Shown piece by piece: positions 15,256-23,029 of a stretch of DNA of 34,559 bases. The notes beneath the pieces are model-generated. The model was not told where the DNA came from and ran no database searches. It saw only the letters and a program-made list of their open reading frames with translations. Each line of letters starts with the position of its first letter. Position 1 is the first letter of the stretch. A program made the position numbers and the translations under genes. The stretch is from Acidimicrobiales bacterium (GTDB taxonomy: Bacteria; Actinomycetota; Acidimicrobiia; Acidimicrobiales; Iamiaceae), in assembly GCA_020439505.1 (NCBI GenBank), contig JAGQSO010000107.1, positions 1 to 34,559 on the forward strand, given 5' to 3'.

Positions 15256-16164
15256 GTGAACCTGCGAGATCTCGCCTACCTGGTGGCGGTGGCCGACCAC
15301 CGCCACTTCGGTCGGGCCGCCGAAGCCAGCTTCGTCAGCCAGCCCACGCTGTCCACCCAGATCAAGAAGCTCGAGCGCGAGTTGGGCGTGGACCTCGTGG
15401 AACGCAACCCCCGCCAAGTGCTCATGACCGCGGCGGGCGAACAGGTCGTCGCTCGGGCCCGCGCCGTGCTCGGCCAGGTCGACGACATCCACCGCGTTGC
15501 CCAGCACGCCCGCGATCCCGAATCGGGCAGCCTGAGGCTGGGACTGTTCCCCACCCTGGCGCCATACCTCCTGCCCCACGTGGTCAGCGGGGTGCACGAC
15601 CGCTTTCCCCATCTGGAACTACTGCTGGTGGAGGAGAAGACCGAGGTCCTGTTGGACCAGCTTCGCTCGGGTGCCCTCGACGCCGGGGTCCTGGCCCTTC
15701 CGGTGAACCATGACGGGCTCACCCTCCAGCCGTTGTTCACCGAGGAGTTCGTGCTGGCGGTACCCGCCGACCACGACCTCGCCGCCTCCGCCGGCCCCGT
15801 CGACCCTTCGGTGCTGGCCGACCTCGATCTGTTGTTGTTGGAGGAGGGCCACTGCCTGCGGGACCAAGCTCTCGAGGTTTGCCGGCTGTCGGGCAGTCGG
15901 GAGCGCCGAGGCTTCCGGGCCACCAGTCTCGAGACCCTTCGCCAGATGGTGGCCGCGGGGGTCGGTGTCACCCTGCTGCCCGAGCTGGCGGTGGCACCGC
16001 CGGTACCGGCGTCGGACCAGATCACGCTCCTTCGCTTCACGGCGCCGACACCGAGTCGTCAGATCGCCCTGTTGTGGCGCGAGACATCGACGTTCGGATC
16101 GGTGCTACCCGAGTTGGCCCGCCTGATGGCCCAGCTTCCGCCGGGACTGGTCAGGACAGCCTGA
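15256..16164 (+). CDS. oxyR: LysR-family hydrogen peroxide sensor OxyR
   Basis: A 302-residue LysR-type regulator. The N-terminal winged helix-turn-helix (LRDLAYLVAVADHRHFGRAA, then SQPTLSTQIKKLERELG) is followed by a periplasmic-binding-like sensor domain. The segment EEGHCLRDQALEVC has C200 and C209, matching the C199/C208 disulfide pair of E. coli OxyR in spacing and surrounding residues, so it should sense H2O2 directly. The GTG at 15256 has GGAGG seven bases upstream and lies 41 bases after ahpF, so ahpC-ahpF-oxyR may be one transcript; the frame is open upstream only within ahpF. It is a good candidate to act at 12779-12815. Confidence 0.93.
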   Translation: MNLRDLAYLVAVADHRHFGRAAEASFVSQPTLSTQIKKLERELGVDLVERNPRQVLMTAAGEQVVARARAVLGQVDDIHRVAQHARDPESGSLRLGLFPTLAPYLLPHVVSGVHDRFPHLELLLVEEKTEVLLDQLRSGALDAGVLALPVNHDGLTLQPLFTEEFVLAVPADHDLAASAGPVDPSVLADLDLLLLEEGHCLRDQALEVCRLSGSRERRGFRATSLETLRQMVAAGVGVTLLPELAVAPPVPASDQITLLRFTAPTPSRQIALLWRETSTFGSVLPELARLMAQLPPGLVRTA

Positions 16165-16182
16165 TAGAACCCGCGACCTGAG

Positions 16183-16201
16183 GGGCTGGCCCGGTCAGCC
16201 C
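16183..16201. terminator. Hairpin between convergent oxyR and CMD-family genes
   Basis: GGGCTG (16183-16188) and CAGCCC (16196-16201) form a perfect 6-bp stem with a seven-base loop that overlaps the stop codon of the minus-strand gene. It may end transcription from one or both sides; there is no T-run. Confidence 0.3.
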
Positions 16202-16818
16202 ATCCCGAGACCGGTGGTGATCCCCTCGCCGGTGAGCTCCGTGATCGGATCGTCGACGTCGTCGAGCTCCAGACGCAGGGCCTTGCTCATGATGGCGTGC
16301 TGGTCGTAGAGGGTGGTGATGTAGGTCAGCTCCAGGATCTCCACCTCGCTCAGGTGGGCGCTCAAGGCCTCGAACGTCCCGTCGGCAACCCGGCCACCCT
16401 GAAGCACCAGCGCGTCCACCCAGGCCAGGACCGCCCGCTCGACGGCGTCGAACACGTCACTGGTGCTCCATGCCGCGATGGCCTGAATCTGGTCCTCGGG
16501 GACCTCGTTGTCGCGGGCGGCCTTGGTGTGCTGGGAGAACACGAAGCGGCTCCCCCGCGCCCAGCCCACCCTCATCTGAGCCAGCTCCCGGAGCTTGGGA
16601 TCGAGGACCCGCCGAGGGTTCCGGTAGAACGCGAACCCGCCCACGCAGTGCTCGAGCATCTCGGGCACCTGGGCCACCACCGTCCACCAGTTCCCCGGGG
16701 TCCCGTTGGGCAGACCGGGCTCGGCCACCGGGTCGCGGTCACCGAAGATGAAGTCGTACATGGTGGTGACGATGCCGTCGGGCGCCTCATCACGGGGAAC
16801 CTGTCCGAGTCGTGGCAT
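16195..16818 (-). CDS. Carboxymuconolactone decarboxylase (CMD) family protein lacking the CXXC pair
   Basis: A 207-residue all-helical protein of the CMD/AhpD-like superfamily: LDPKLRELAQMRVGWARGSRFVFSQHTKAARDNEVPEDQIQAI is the family core, followed by the second helical repeat (FDAVERAVLAWVDAL). Where AhpD-type peroxidase partners have CXXC-XX-H, this protein reads RFVFSQHTKA, so it keeps the histidine but has no redox cysteines there. A reductase role with AhpC is therefore unlikely. The ATG at 16818 is preceded by the VOC gene stop one base upstream (TGAGATG), so translation is probably coupled. Function unknown; enzymes of this superfamily also act on lactones. Confidence 0.75.
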   Translation of the reverse strand: MPRLGQVPRDEAPDGIVTTMYDFIFGDRDPVAEPGLPNGTPGNWWTVVAQVPEMLEHCVGGFAFYRNPRRVLDPKLRELAQMRVGWARGSRFVFSQHTKAARDNEVPEDQIQAIAAWSTSDVFDAVERAVLAWVDALVLQGGRVADGTFEALSAHLSEVEILELTYITTLYDQHAIMSKALRLELDDVDDPITELTGEGITTGLGMG

Positions 16819-16819
16819 C

Positions 16820-17362
16820 TCAGGCCTCCCCGGCACGCTTGGGCGGGTGGGAGACGTCGTCGGGGCCGAAGGTGGCCGTCCATCCCGCTAGCTCCAACAG
16901 CACCCCATCGGGTCCGAAGAAGTACACCGACCGTACGAACACGTCGTCGGTGACGGTCGGCGACAGCCCGTACTCGGAGTTGTCGTGGTTCCACACCTCG
17001 GTGCACTCGATCCCGGCGTCGACCAGGCGTTGGCGGTACTCCTCGATCAGATCCGCGTCGACGTCGAAGGCGACGTGGTTCATCGAGCCGACCGCGCTGG
17101 GCAGATCACCGCGGTCGGGCAACGAGGGTGCCGACGCCACCCCGGGGGCCGCGGCGGGCGCGTCGGGGAACCAGAAGAAGGCCAGGTGGTCACCCCCTCC
17201 GATGTCGAAGAAGAAATGCTGACCCATCCCCACCGGAAGTTCGATGGTCTTCACCAGGGGGAACCCCAAGAGACCCTCGTAGAACTCCACGGTCCGGGCC
17301 ATGTCCGAACACACCAGAGCCAGGTGGTTGAGGCCGTTGGTCTTGAGCGCCAGATCGGTCAT
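16820..17362 (-). CDS. VOC-superfamily (glyoxalase/dioxygenase-like) protein
   Basis: A 180-residue vicinal-oxygen-chelate protein. The first beta-alpha-beta-beta-beta module starts LNHLALVCSDMARTVEFYEGLLGF with the first metal-ligand histidine, and the second module starts MNHVAFDVDADLIEEYRQRL and ends YFFGPDGVLLELAGW with the glutamate ligand. This is the layout of metal-dependent glyoxalases and extradiol dioxygenases; the substrate cannot be told. The ATG at 17362 begins MTDLALKTNGLNHLAL; the upstream open frame has no family match. It is followed by the CMD-family gene with one base between. Confidence 0.8.
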   Translation of the reverse strand: MTDLALKTNGLNHLALVCSDMARTVEFYEGLLGFPLVKTIELPVGMGQHFFFDIGGGDHLAFFWFPDAPAAAPGVASAPSLPDRGDLPSAVGSMNHVAFDVDADLIEEYRQRLVDAGIECTEVWNHDNSEYGLSPTVTDDVFVRSVYFFGPDGVLLELAGWTATFGPDDVSHPPKRAGEA

Positions 17363-17422
17363 GGGCGACAGACAACCACGTCCCGGTCGGCTCTGCCTGC
17401 CAACCGCTCTGCTCGCTCCACA

Positions 17423-17435
17423 GTTCCTCAGGAAC
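17423..17435. terminator. Small palindrome at the end of the F420 oxidoreductase gene
   Basis: GTTCC-TCA-GGAAC is a 5-bp stem whose loop is the reverse complement of the TGA stop codon of the minus-strand oxidoreductase gene. It is too short to be a convincing terminator alone. Confidence 0.2.
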
Positions 17436-18345
17436 GAAGCGGGGCGAGCTCCTCGATCAGTGCGTCCAGCCGGTCGGTGCGCTGGGCACCGACCCCCAAG
17501 GCGAAGTCGGGGACGATCAGCTCGTCGACGCCGGCGTCCGCGTAGGCGACCACCTGCTCGGCGATGCGGGTCGGGGTGCCCACCAGGACCGGACGGGGGG
17601 CCAGACCCTCGGCAATAGCCCGCTCGTTCTCGAAAGAGTCCGAGTCGCTGACGATCACGATGGCCTGCGTCGACCGGGACACCTGAACGGGATCTCGTCC
17701 GATGGCCTCGCAATGGCGCGCCACCACCGCGAACCGTTCGCGGTTCTGGTCGGGTGTCGACCACATGTTCCAGGCCGTGGCGTAACGGGCCACGATGCCC
17801 AGCATGCGGTCACCCTTGGCTCCGATCAGCAACGGCACCGGGTTCTGAACCGGTTTGGGTTCACAGATGGCGTCGACAAGTGCGTAGTGCCTCCCCGCCA
17901 AGGAGGTGACGGGGTGACCGTGCAGCCCGGCGATGACCTGAACCCCTTCTTCGAAACGGTCTATGCGTTGACGCACCGAGCCCAGCGCGATGCCGTACTG
18001 ATCGTGTTCGTTCTGCTGCCAGCCCGCTCCGACTCCGAGCAGGAGCCGACCGCCTGAAGCGTGGTCCACGGTCGCCGCCCAGTTGGCCAGGACGGCGGGG
18101 TGCCGGTAGGTCATTCCCAAGACCAAGGTTCCGAGGCGGACCCTCGACGTCTCCCCCGCCAGGGCGGCCACCGTGGCGGTGGCTTCCAGCAACGGGTCGG
18201 TGACGGCGCCAAAACCACCGCCGTCATCGGCCATGAAGTGGTCGGCCACGTACACGCCGTCCCACCCTGTCGCCTCCACGTGGGCCACCAGGCCCGACAG
18301 CTCATCCCAACTCTTGGACAACCACGGCCAGAACGAGAAGCGCAT
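17428..18345 (-). CDS. LLM-class F420-dependent oxidoreductase
   Basis: A 305-residue luciferase-like TIM-barrel protein, of the kind that uses reduced F420 (or FMN) to oxidise or reduce small molecules. Visible blocks are MRFSFWPWLSKSWDELSGLVAHVE, GWDGVYVADHF (the usual first active-site segment), SRVRLGTLVLGMTYRHPAVLANWAATVDHASGGR, LLLGVGAGW and the PLLIGAKGDRML segment near the cofactor phosphate site. Length is normal. The ATG at 18345 is preceded after seven bases by TAGGGT, so it is probably leaderless. Further upstream lies one copy of the 51-bp intergenic element (18364-18414). Confidence 0.85.
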   Translation of the reverse strand: MRFSFWPWLSKSWDELSGLVAHVEATGWDGVYVADHFMADDGGGFGAVTDPLLEATATVAALAGETSRVRLGTLVLGMTYRHPAVLANWAATVDHASGGRLLLGVGAGWQQNEHDQYGIALGSVRQRIDRFEEGVQVIAGLHGHPVTSLAGRHYALVDAICEPKPVQNPVPLLIGAKGDRMLGIVARYATAWNMWSTPDQNRERFAVVARHCEAIGRDPVQVSRSTQAIVIVSDSDSFENERAIAEGLAPRPVLVGTPTRIAEQVVAYADAGVDELIVPDFALGVGAQRTDRLDALIEELAPLRS

Positions 18346-18352
18346 GGGTCCG

Positions 18353-18358
18353 ACCCTA
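18353..18358 (-). promoter_or_regulatory. -10 box (TAGGGT) of a leaderless promoter
   Basis: TAGGGT on the minus strand fits TANNNT and ends seven bases before the ATG at 18345. The repeated 51-bp element begins six bases upstream of this box. Confidence 0.45.
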
Positions 18359-18363
18359 AGGGA

Positions 18364-18414
18364 CCTGGCGGATAGGTCCAGCCGTCGTCGCTGCGAGGGC
18401 TATCAGACCGAGGC
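18364..18414 (-). repeat. 51-bp intergenic element, copy 1
   Basis: This segment matches 24330-24380 at 44 of 51 positions without gaps; the core GCGGATAG...ATCAGACCGAGGC is 41 of 47. Both copies lie just upstream of a minus-strand gene in the same orientation, outside coding sequence. It could be a regulatory site or a short dispersed repeat. Confidence 0.65.
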
Positions 18415-18425
18415 TTCGCCTCGGT
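18407..18425 (-). terminator. Hairpin downstream of the amidohydrolase gene
   Basis: ACCGAGGC-TTC-GCCTCGGT is a perfect 8-bp stem with a three-base loop, 47-65 bases downstream of the amidohydrolase stop on the minus strand. Its left arm is the end of the 51-bp element. It may end the amidohydrolase transcript before the F420 oxidoreductase promoter; no T-run follows. Confidence 0.4.
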
Positions 18426-18471
18426 TGAACCATGCCGTACTTATGGGTCGGCTCGTCTATCGGCTCGCCTC

Positions 18472-20193
18472 CTAACGGGGACCTCTCACCAGCCGTCCCG
18501 GCAGTTCCCCGGTGGGTTCGTCGTGGTCCACCGTCTGCACCCCGTTGACGAAGGTGGCCCGGTAGCCCCGCGCCCGCTGCACCAGTCGTCGACCCCCGGC
18601 CGGGAGGTCGAAGACCATCCTGGGAACCTCGAAGCCCAGGCCCTCCAGATCGATGATGTTCAGGTCGGCCCGCATACCGGGGGCTACGAGGCCCCTGTCG
18701 CCCAGGCCGTAGAGCGAGGCCGTCGCGCTGGTCTGGTTCCTGACCACCGCCTCGAGCCCCAACCGGGGACCTCGGCTCCGGTCGCGGACCCAGTGGGTGA
18801 GCATGAACGTCGGCATCCCACCGTCGCAGATGGCCCCGCAATGGGCTCCGGCGTCGGACAGACCGAGACGCGTCCCGGGGTGCTGGATCGCCTCGTAGGT
18901 CATCGAGAGGTCGCCGTAGGAGTAGTTGAAGAACGGGGCGTAGACCATTCCGGTCCCGCCGTCGGACACGAGCTGATCGAGAAGGATCTCCACCGGCGGC
19001 CGCCCCGACGCCTCGGCCCGGGCGCCGATCGAGGTGGCGGTGTCGGGCTCGTAGTCGATGTCGGCTCCGTCCACACACCACATCCGACTCAGCTTGTCGA
19101 GCACCACCTTGGCGAACAGGCCACCATCGTCGGGGATGTCGTTGATGATGCGGCGTCGACGGTCGGGCTCGGCCAACGCCACCAAACGTTCGGCGATCGG
19201 GAGGTGCCCGACCTCGCCGTAGGCGGGGTGGAACATCAGCGGGTGAACGCTGCCCTGCAGGCAGTACAAGATGCCGATCGAGCGACCCGCCACCTGAGCC
19301 ACGATCGGCAGGCCCTCGGTCCGGGCGTCATCGAGCAGGTCGAGCACCTCGCGCCACACCTCAGGGGCGCTGTCGGGTTGGTTGAGGTTGACGCTCACCG
19401 TCACCCCGAACCGTCGGGCCATCTCCGACATCCACGGCCACTCGAGCTCGGGTACCAGCGCGTGGTCGGGGGCGAACTGGAACACCGCGTGGCCGACACC
19501 AGCCATCACCTCACCGATGGCGAACAACTCGGCCTGATCAGCGTCGGTGCCCGGAACCAGCTCGCCCGACTTGGAGCGGTGCAGCGGTGTACGGCTGGTC
19601 GAGAACCCGAGCGCCCCGGCCCGCAGCGCCTCCGCCACCGCCTTGGCCATGGCGGCGCGGTCGCTGGCCGTCGCCGGCTCGTTGGCCGCTCCCCGTTCCC
19701 CCATCACGTAAGCCCTCAGCGGGCCGTGGGCGATCTGAGTCCCGACGTCGAGGATCCTCGGCTGGGAGTCGAGGACGTCGAGGTAATCGGGGAAGGCCTC
19801 CCATCCCCAGGTGATCCCCTCGGCCAGCGCGGACCCGGGGATGTCCTCCACCCCCTCCATGAGGTTGATGAGCCAGTCGTGTCGGTCCGGTGCCGCCGGC
19901 GCGAACCCGACGCCGCAGTTGCCCATGACGACCGTGGTGACGCCGTGCCACGAGCTGGGCGTCATGTGAGGGTCCCACGTCGCCTGGGCGTCGTAGTGGG
20001 TGTGGATGTCCACGAATCCGGGGGTGACCACGAGCCCCTCGGCATCGAACGCCCTGGCCGCCCCGGCGGTGGACACCGTCCCCGCGTCCTGGACCGCCAC
20101 GATTCGACCGTGCTCCACCGCGATGTCGGCAGGGCGCCGCGGGGCCCCTGAGCCATCAACCAGATCGGCGTTGGTGATCACGAGGTCGACCAT
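18472..20193 (-). CDS. Amidohydrolase-superfamily protein, N-acyl-D-amino-acid deacylase type
   Basis: A 573-residue metal-dependent hydrolase resembling D-aminoacylases, which remove acyl groups from N-acyl-D-amino acids. After a small beta domain (1-55) comes GFVDIHTHYDAQ (H64 and H66, the metal pair). VMGNCGVGFAP follows, with C93 where D-aminoacylases have their metal-binding cysteine. The C-terminal GLSDAGAHCGAICDGGMPT block carries the catalytic aspartate, and the chain returns to the beta domain with GMRADLNIIDLEGLG. It is longer than the typical 480 residues, as in many actinobacterial homologues, so the substrate may differ. The ATG at 20193 has TAGGTT seven bases upstream; the frame is open to 20319 but without family similarity. 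Confidence 0.8.
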   Translation of the reverse strand: MVDLVITNADLVDGSGAPRRPADIAVEHGRIVAVQDAGTVSTAGAARAFDAEGLVVTPGFVDIHTHYDAQATWDPHMTPSSWHGVTTVVMGNCGVGFAPAAPDRHDWLINLMEGVEDIPGSALAEGITWGWEAFPDYLDVLDSQPRILDVGTQIAHGPLRAYVMGERGAANEPATASDRAAMAKAVAEALRAGALGFSTSRTPLHRSKSGELVPGTDADQAELFAIGEVMAGVGHAVFQFAPDHALVPELEWPWMSEMARRFGVTVSVNLNQPDSAPEVWREVLDLLDDARTEGLPIVAQVAGRSIGILYCLQGSVHPLMFHPAYGEVGHLPIAERLVALAEPDRRRRIINDIPDDGGLFAKVVLDKLSRMWCVDGADIDYEPDTATSIGARAEASGRPPVEILLDQLVSDGGTGMVYAPFFNYSYGDLSMTYEAIQHPGTRLGLSDAGAHCGAICDGGMPTFMLTHWVRDRSRGPRLGLEAVVRNQTSATASLYGLGDRGLVAPGMRADLNIIDLEGLGFEVPRMVFDLPAGGRRLVQRARGYRATFVNGVQTVDHDEPTGELPGRLVRGPR

Positions 20194-20200
20194 GAACCCG

Positions 20201-20206
20201 AACCTA
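20201..20206 (-). promoter_or_regulatory. -10 box (TAGGTT) of a leaderless promoter
   Basis: TAGGTT on the minus strand fits TANNNT and ends seven bases before the amidohydrolase ATG at 20193. The rest of the 220-bp gap up to 20413 holds the divergent amrS promoter and nothing else I can identify. Confidence 0.45.
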
Positions 20207-20400
20207 CAGCGGTGACCGGGGCGGTGACACCGGACCGACCGCGCGCTCAGCCGAGCCCGGAAACGCTCGAAGGCCTTCTCGAATCGGGCGGGACCGGCTG
20301 ATTGTCCGCCCTCGGACACCAGGCCGAACAGGGCCGGAGGTCACAGCGCTCCGGTTTAGATTCTCCCGGCCACGGGGGTGCGTTCGAGCCCGTCGATTCG

Positions 20401-20406
20401 TACCGT
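20401..20406 (+). promoter_or_regulatory. -10 box (TACCGT) of the AmmeMemoRadiSam operon
   Basis: TACCGT fits TANNNT and ends seven bases before the GTG at 20414, supporting that start over in-frame upstream starts at 20378 and 20405. Confidence 0.45.
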
Positions 20407-20413
20407 GCAAGGG

Positions 20414-21523
20414 GTGAGGATCACCGTCGCCGACCCCTTCACCGTGCCCACCCGGTATTGGCATGCCTTGGACGACGGTCGAGTTCAGTGCGACGTGTGC
20501 CCCCGGGCCTGCAAGCTGCGTGACGGCCAGCAGGGGGTGTGTTTCGTGCGCGGCCGCATCGGCGATGGGATCGTGCTCCAGACCTACGGGCGGTCCAGCG
20601 GGTTCTGCGTCGATCCGGTGGAGAAGAAGCCGCTCAACCACTTCTTGCCCGGCTCTGCCACGTTCTCCTTCGGCACCGCGGGCTGCAATCTGGCCTGTCG
20701 GTTCTGCCAGAACTGGGACATCTCCAAGTCCAAGGAGATCCACACGCTCGCCGACTCCGCCTCACCCCACGACATCGCCCGCACCGCGCTCGACAGTGGC
20801 TGTCGCAGCGTTGCCTTCACCTACAACGACCCAACCATCTTCTTGGAGTACGCCATAGATGTCGCGGATGCCTGCCACGAGTTGGGCCTTCGTACCGTGG
20901 CCGTCACGTCGGGCTACATCAACCCCGAGCCTCGGGCCGACTTCTACCGCCACCTCGACGCCGCCAACGTCGACCTGAAGGCGTTCACCCAGGACTTCTA
21001 CCGCCACACATGCGGCGGGGATCTCGGGGCCGTCCTCGATTCGCTCGTATACCTGCGCTCCACCGATGTCTGGTTCGAGGTGACCACCCTGTTGATCCCC
21101 GGCCTGAACGACAGCGATGCCGAGCTGGACCAGATGACGCGGTGGGTGGTGGCGAACCTGGGACCCGACGTACCGATGCACTTCACGGCCTTCCACCCCG
21201 ACTACCGGATGCTGGACACGCCTCCCACCCCGCCCGAGACCCTGAGCCGGGCCCGAGAGATCGCCCTGGCCAACGGTGTCCACCACGCCTACACCGGCAA
21301 CGTGCACGATCAGGGCGGTCAGTCCACCACCTGCACCGGCTGCGGGACGGTGGTGATCGAACGGGACTGGTACCGCCTCGGGGCCTACCGCCTCGACGAT
21401 TCGGGCGGCTGCACCGCGTGCGGAACCGCCTTGGCCGGGGTGTTCGATGGGGGGCCCGGAGAGTGGGGCCCCCGTCGCCGACCGGTGGCGATCCACCGTC
21501 GAGATGTCCGGGTGGGGTCATGA
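20414..21523 (+). CDS. amrS: AmmeMemoRadiSam system radical SAM enzyme
   Basis: A 369-residue radical SAM protein, the RadiSam part of the three-protein AmmeMemoRadiSam system. The [4Fe-4S]/SAM motif is CNLACRFC (91-98: C91, C95, C98), followed by the usual QNWDIS. An N-terminal cysteine cluster (C26, C29, C33, C43) resembles that of pyruvate-formate-lyase-activase-like relatives and may hold zinc or a second cluster. The C-terminus has two CXXC pairs (CTGCGT and CTACGT), a zinc-ribbon-like module. The GTG at 20414 is chosen from the TACCGT box and homologue length. Its TGA overlaps the next ATG as ATGA. The reaction it performs is not established; co-function with the next two genes is known from conserved clustering. 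Confidence 0.88.
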   Translation: MRITVADPFTVPTRYWHALDDGRVQCDVCPRACKLRDGQQGVCFVRGRIGDGIVLQTYGRSSGFCVDPVEKKPLNHFLPGSATFSFGTAGCNLACRFCQNWDISKSKEIHTLADSASPHDIARTALDSGCRSVAFTYNDPTIFLEYAIDVADACHELGLRTVAVTSGYINPEPRADFYRHLDAANVDLKAFTQDFYRHTCGGDLGAVLDSLVYLRSTDVWFEVTTLLIPGLNDSDAELDQMTRWVVANLGPDVPMHFTAFHPDYRMLDTPPTPPETLSRAREIALANGVHHAYTGNVHDQGGQSTTCTGCGTVVIERDWYRLGAYRLDDSGGCTACGTALAGVFDGGPGEWGPRRRPVAIHRRDVRVGS

Positions 21524-22359
21524 GTGCGACCGAGGGCAGGCGGGTCCGGCCCGCCGCGGTGGCCGGTACCTTCTACCCGTCTGACCCCGCAGAGCTGCGG
21601 CAACTGGTCCGGTCCTGCTTCGAAGCCGCTACCGACACCCCTCCACCACCGACCCCGGACCGCTACCACGACCCGACCTGGCCTCTGCCTCGAGCCCTGG
21701 TGGTGCCCCATGCCGGGCTGATCTATTCGGGGCCGGTGGCGGCCAGCGCCTACCAGAGGCTCCTACCCCACACCGTGGCCATCCGGCGGGTCGTGCTGCT
21801 CGGCCCCAGCCACCGCGTGGCCTTCCGGGGAGTGGCCGCCACCACCGCCGACGCCTGGGCCAGCCCCCTCGGACCGGTCGCCATCGACACCGACGTGGTG
21901 CAGCGGGTGGTGGGGGCCGGGGCCGCCTTCTTCTCAGACGCTGCCCACGCCGAGGAGCATTCGCTGGAGGTGCAACTCCCCTTCCTTCGAGAGGTCGTTC
22001 CCGACGCCCTCCTAGCCCCCTTCGTGGTGGGCGATGCCAGTGCCGCCCAGGTAGCGGTTCTGTTGGACCTGGTGTGGGATCAGCCCGGCACGGTCGTGAT
22101 CATCAGCAGCGACCTGTCCCACTACCACCGCTACGACGATGCCGTTCGTTTGGACCGCCACACCGCCGGTGAGATCCTGGCCCGCCACCCTGATGGCGTC
22201 TCCGATGCCGACGCCTGTGGGAACCGGCCGCTGCGAGGGCTGTTGCGGGTGGCCGAACAACGTGACCTGACGGTGGAAGTGCTCGATCTGAGGAACTCCG
22301 GCGACACCGCCGGCGACCGGAAGCGGGTGGTTGGCTATGGCGCCTTCGCTCTCACCTGA
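21520..22359 (+). CDS. amrB: AmmeMemoRadiSam system protein B (MEMO1 family)
   Basis: A 279-residue protein of the MEMO1 family, structurally related to extradiol dioxygenases such as LigB. The putative metal ligands of human MEMO1 (two histidines and a cysteine) have counterparts here: H64 in VPHAGLIYSG, H98 in LLGPSHR and C233 in DADACGN. Other family blocks are VRPAAVAGTFYP at the N-terminus, HSLEVQLPFL (147-156) and IISSDLSHY (194-202). Its ATG overlaps the amrS stop and its last 23 bases overlap the next gene, so the three are tightly coupled. The biochemical role is not established. Confidence 0.9.
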   Translation: MSATEGRRVRPAAVAGTFYPSDPAELRQLVRSCFEAATDTPPPPTPDRYHDPTWPLPRALVVPHAGLIYSGPVAASAYQRLLPHTVAIRRVVLLGPSHRVAFRGVAATTADAWASPLGPVAIDTDVVQRVVGAGAAFFSDAAHAEEHSLEVQLPFLREVVPDALLAPFVVGDASAAQVAVLLDLVWDQPGTVVIISSDLSHYHRYDDAVRLDRHTAGEILARHPDGVSDADACGNRPLRGLLRVAEQRDLTVEVLDLRNSGDTAGDRKRVVGYGAFALT

Positions 22360-22972
22360 GCCGGGTTCGGCGGGGACGCCGGTCGCCACCGAGACCCGCG
22401 ACTCCAACCCCCAACTCCCACCCGAGACCGCTGATGCGCTGCTGGCGATCGCCCGTCAGTCGATCGTTGACGCCTTCGACGGCAAGCCTCTTCCGTCTTG
22501 GTCTCCTGCTGTCCCCGGGTTGCACGAGAGGCGTGGAGTGTTTGTCACCCTCCACGTCGACGGTGACCTGAACGGGTGCATCGGCGAGGTGTCGGGAGAC
22601 AAGCCTCTGGTAGACGAGGTCGCCCGCTTGGCCCGGGCCGCCGCCTTCGACGATCCCCGGTTGCCGGCCCTGCGGCGACGCCAGCTGCCCCGACTCACCA
22701 TCGAAGTGTCGGCGATGTCGCCCCTGGAGCCGATCCCGGCCACCTCGGCTGAACTGTTGAGATCCCATCTCACCCCGGAGGTTCATGGCCTCATGATCTC
22801 CAGCGGCAATCACCGAGCCCTGTTCCTTCCCGACGTGTGGCAACAGCTCCCCAAGTTCGCCGACTTCATCGGCCGCCTGTTCGCCAAGGCCGGCATGGAC
22901 CCCCGGTACTGGCCCGACCACCTCCAGGCTTGGCGCTTCACGACCCAAGCCTTCACCAGCCCTCCGCATTGA
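22337..22972 (+). CDS. amrA: AmmeMemoRadiSam system protein A (AMMECR1 family)
   Basis: A 211-residue AMMECR1-domain protein. The family signature appears in GVFVTLHVDGDLNGCIGEVSGDKPL, with the conserved GCIG core. It is followed by AAAFDDPRLPALRRRQLPRLTIEVSAMSPLEPI and a C-terminal LPDVWQQLPKFADFIGRLFAKAG block. The first about 20 residues are low-complexity. The ATG at 22337 lies inside the end of amrB; a TTG two codons earlier (22331) is also possible. Third gene of the operon, function unknown. Confidence 0.88.
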   Translation: MAPSLSPEPGSAGTPVATETRDSNPQLPPETADALLAIARQSIVDAFDGKPLPSWSPAVPGLHERRGVFVTLHVDGDLNGCIGEVSGDKPLVDEVARLARAAAFDDPRLPALRRRQLPRLTIEVSAMSPLEPIPATSAELLRSHLTPEVHGLMISSGNHRALFLPDVWQQLPKFADFIGRLFAKAGMDPRYWPDHLQAWRFTTQAFTSPPH

Positions 22973-23029
22973 CCAGGCCTCCACACTGAACACGACGTTG
23001 GGGGCCGGCCCCGGTGGCACGATGACGAC

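Noticed and set aside
16195..16818. AhpD (peroxidase partner of AhpC) as the name for the gene next to oxyR
   Set aside because: The CXXC pair required for AhpD activity is absent (RFVFSQH), so only the superfamily name is supported.
18523..20151. Open plus-strand frame of about 540 codons opposite the amidohydrolase
   Set aside because: Composition (Arg, His, Gly, Val) is typical of an antisense shadow, and the minus strand has the complete amidohydrolase motifs.
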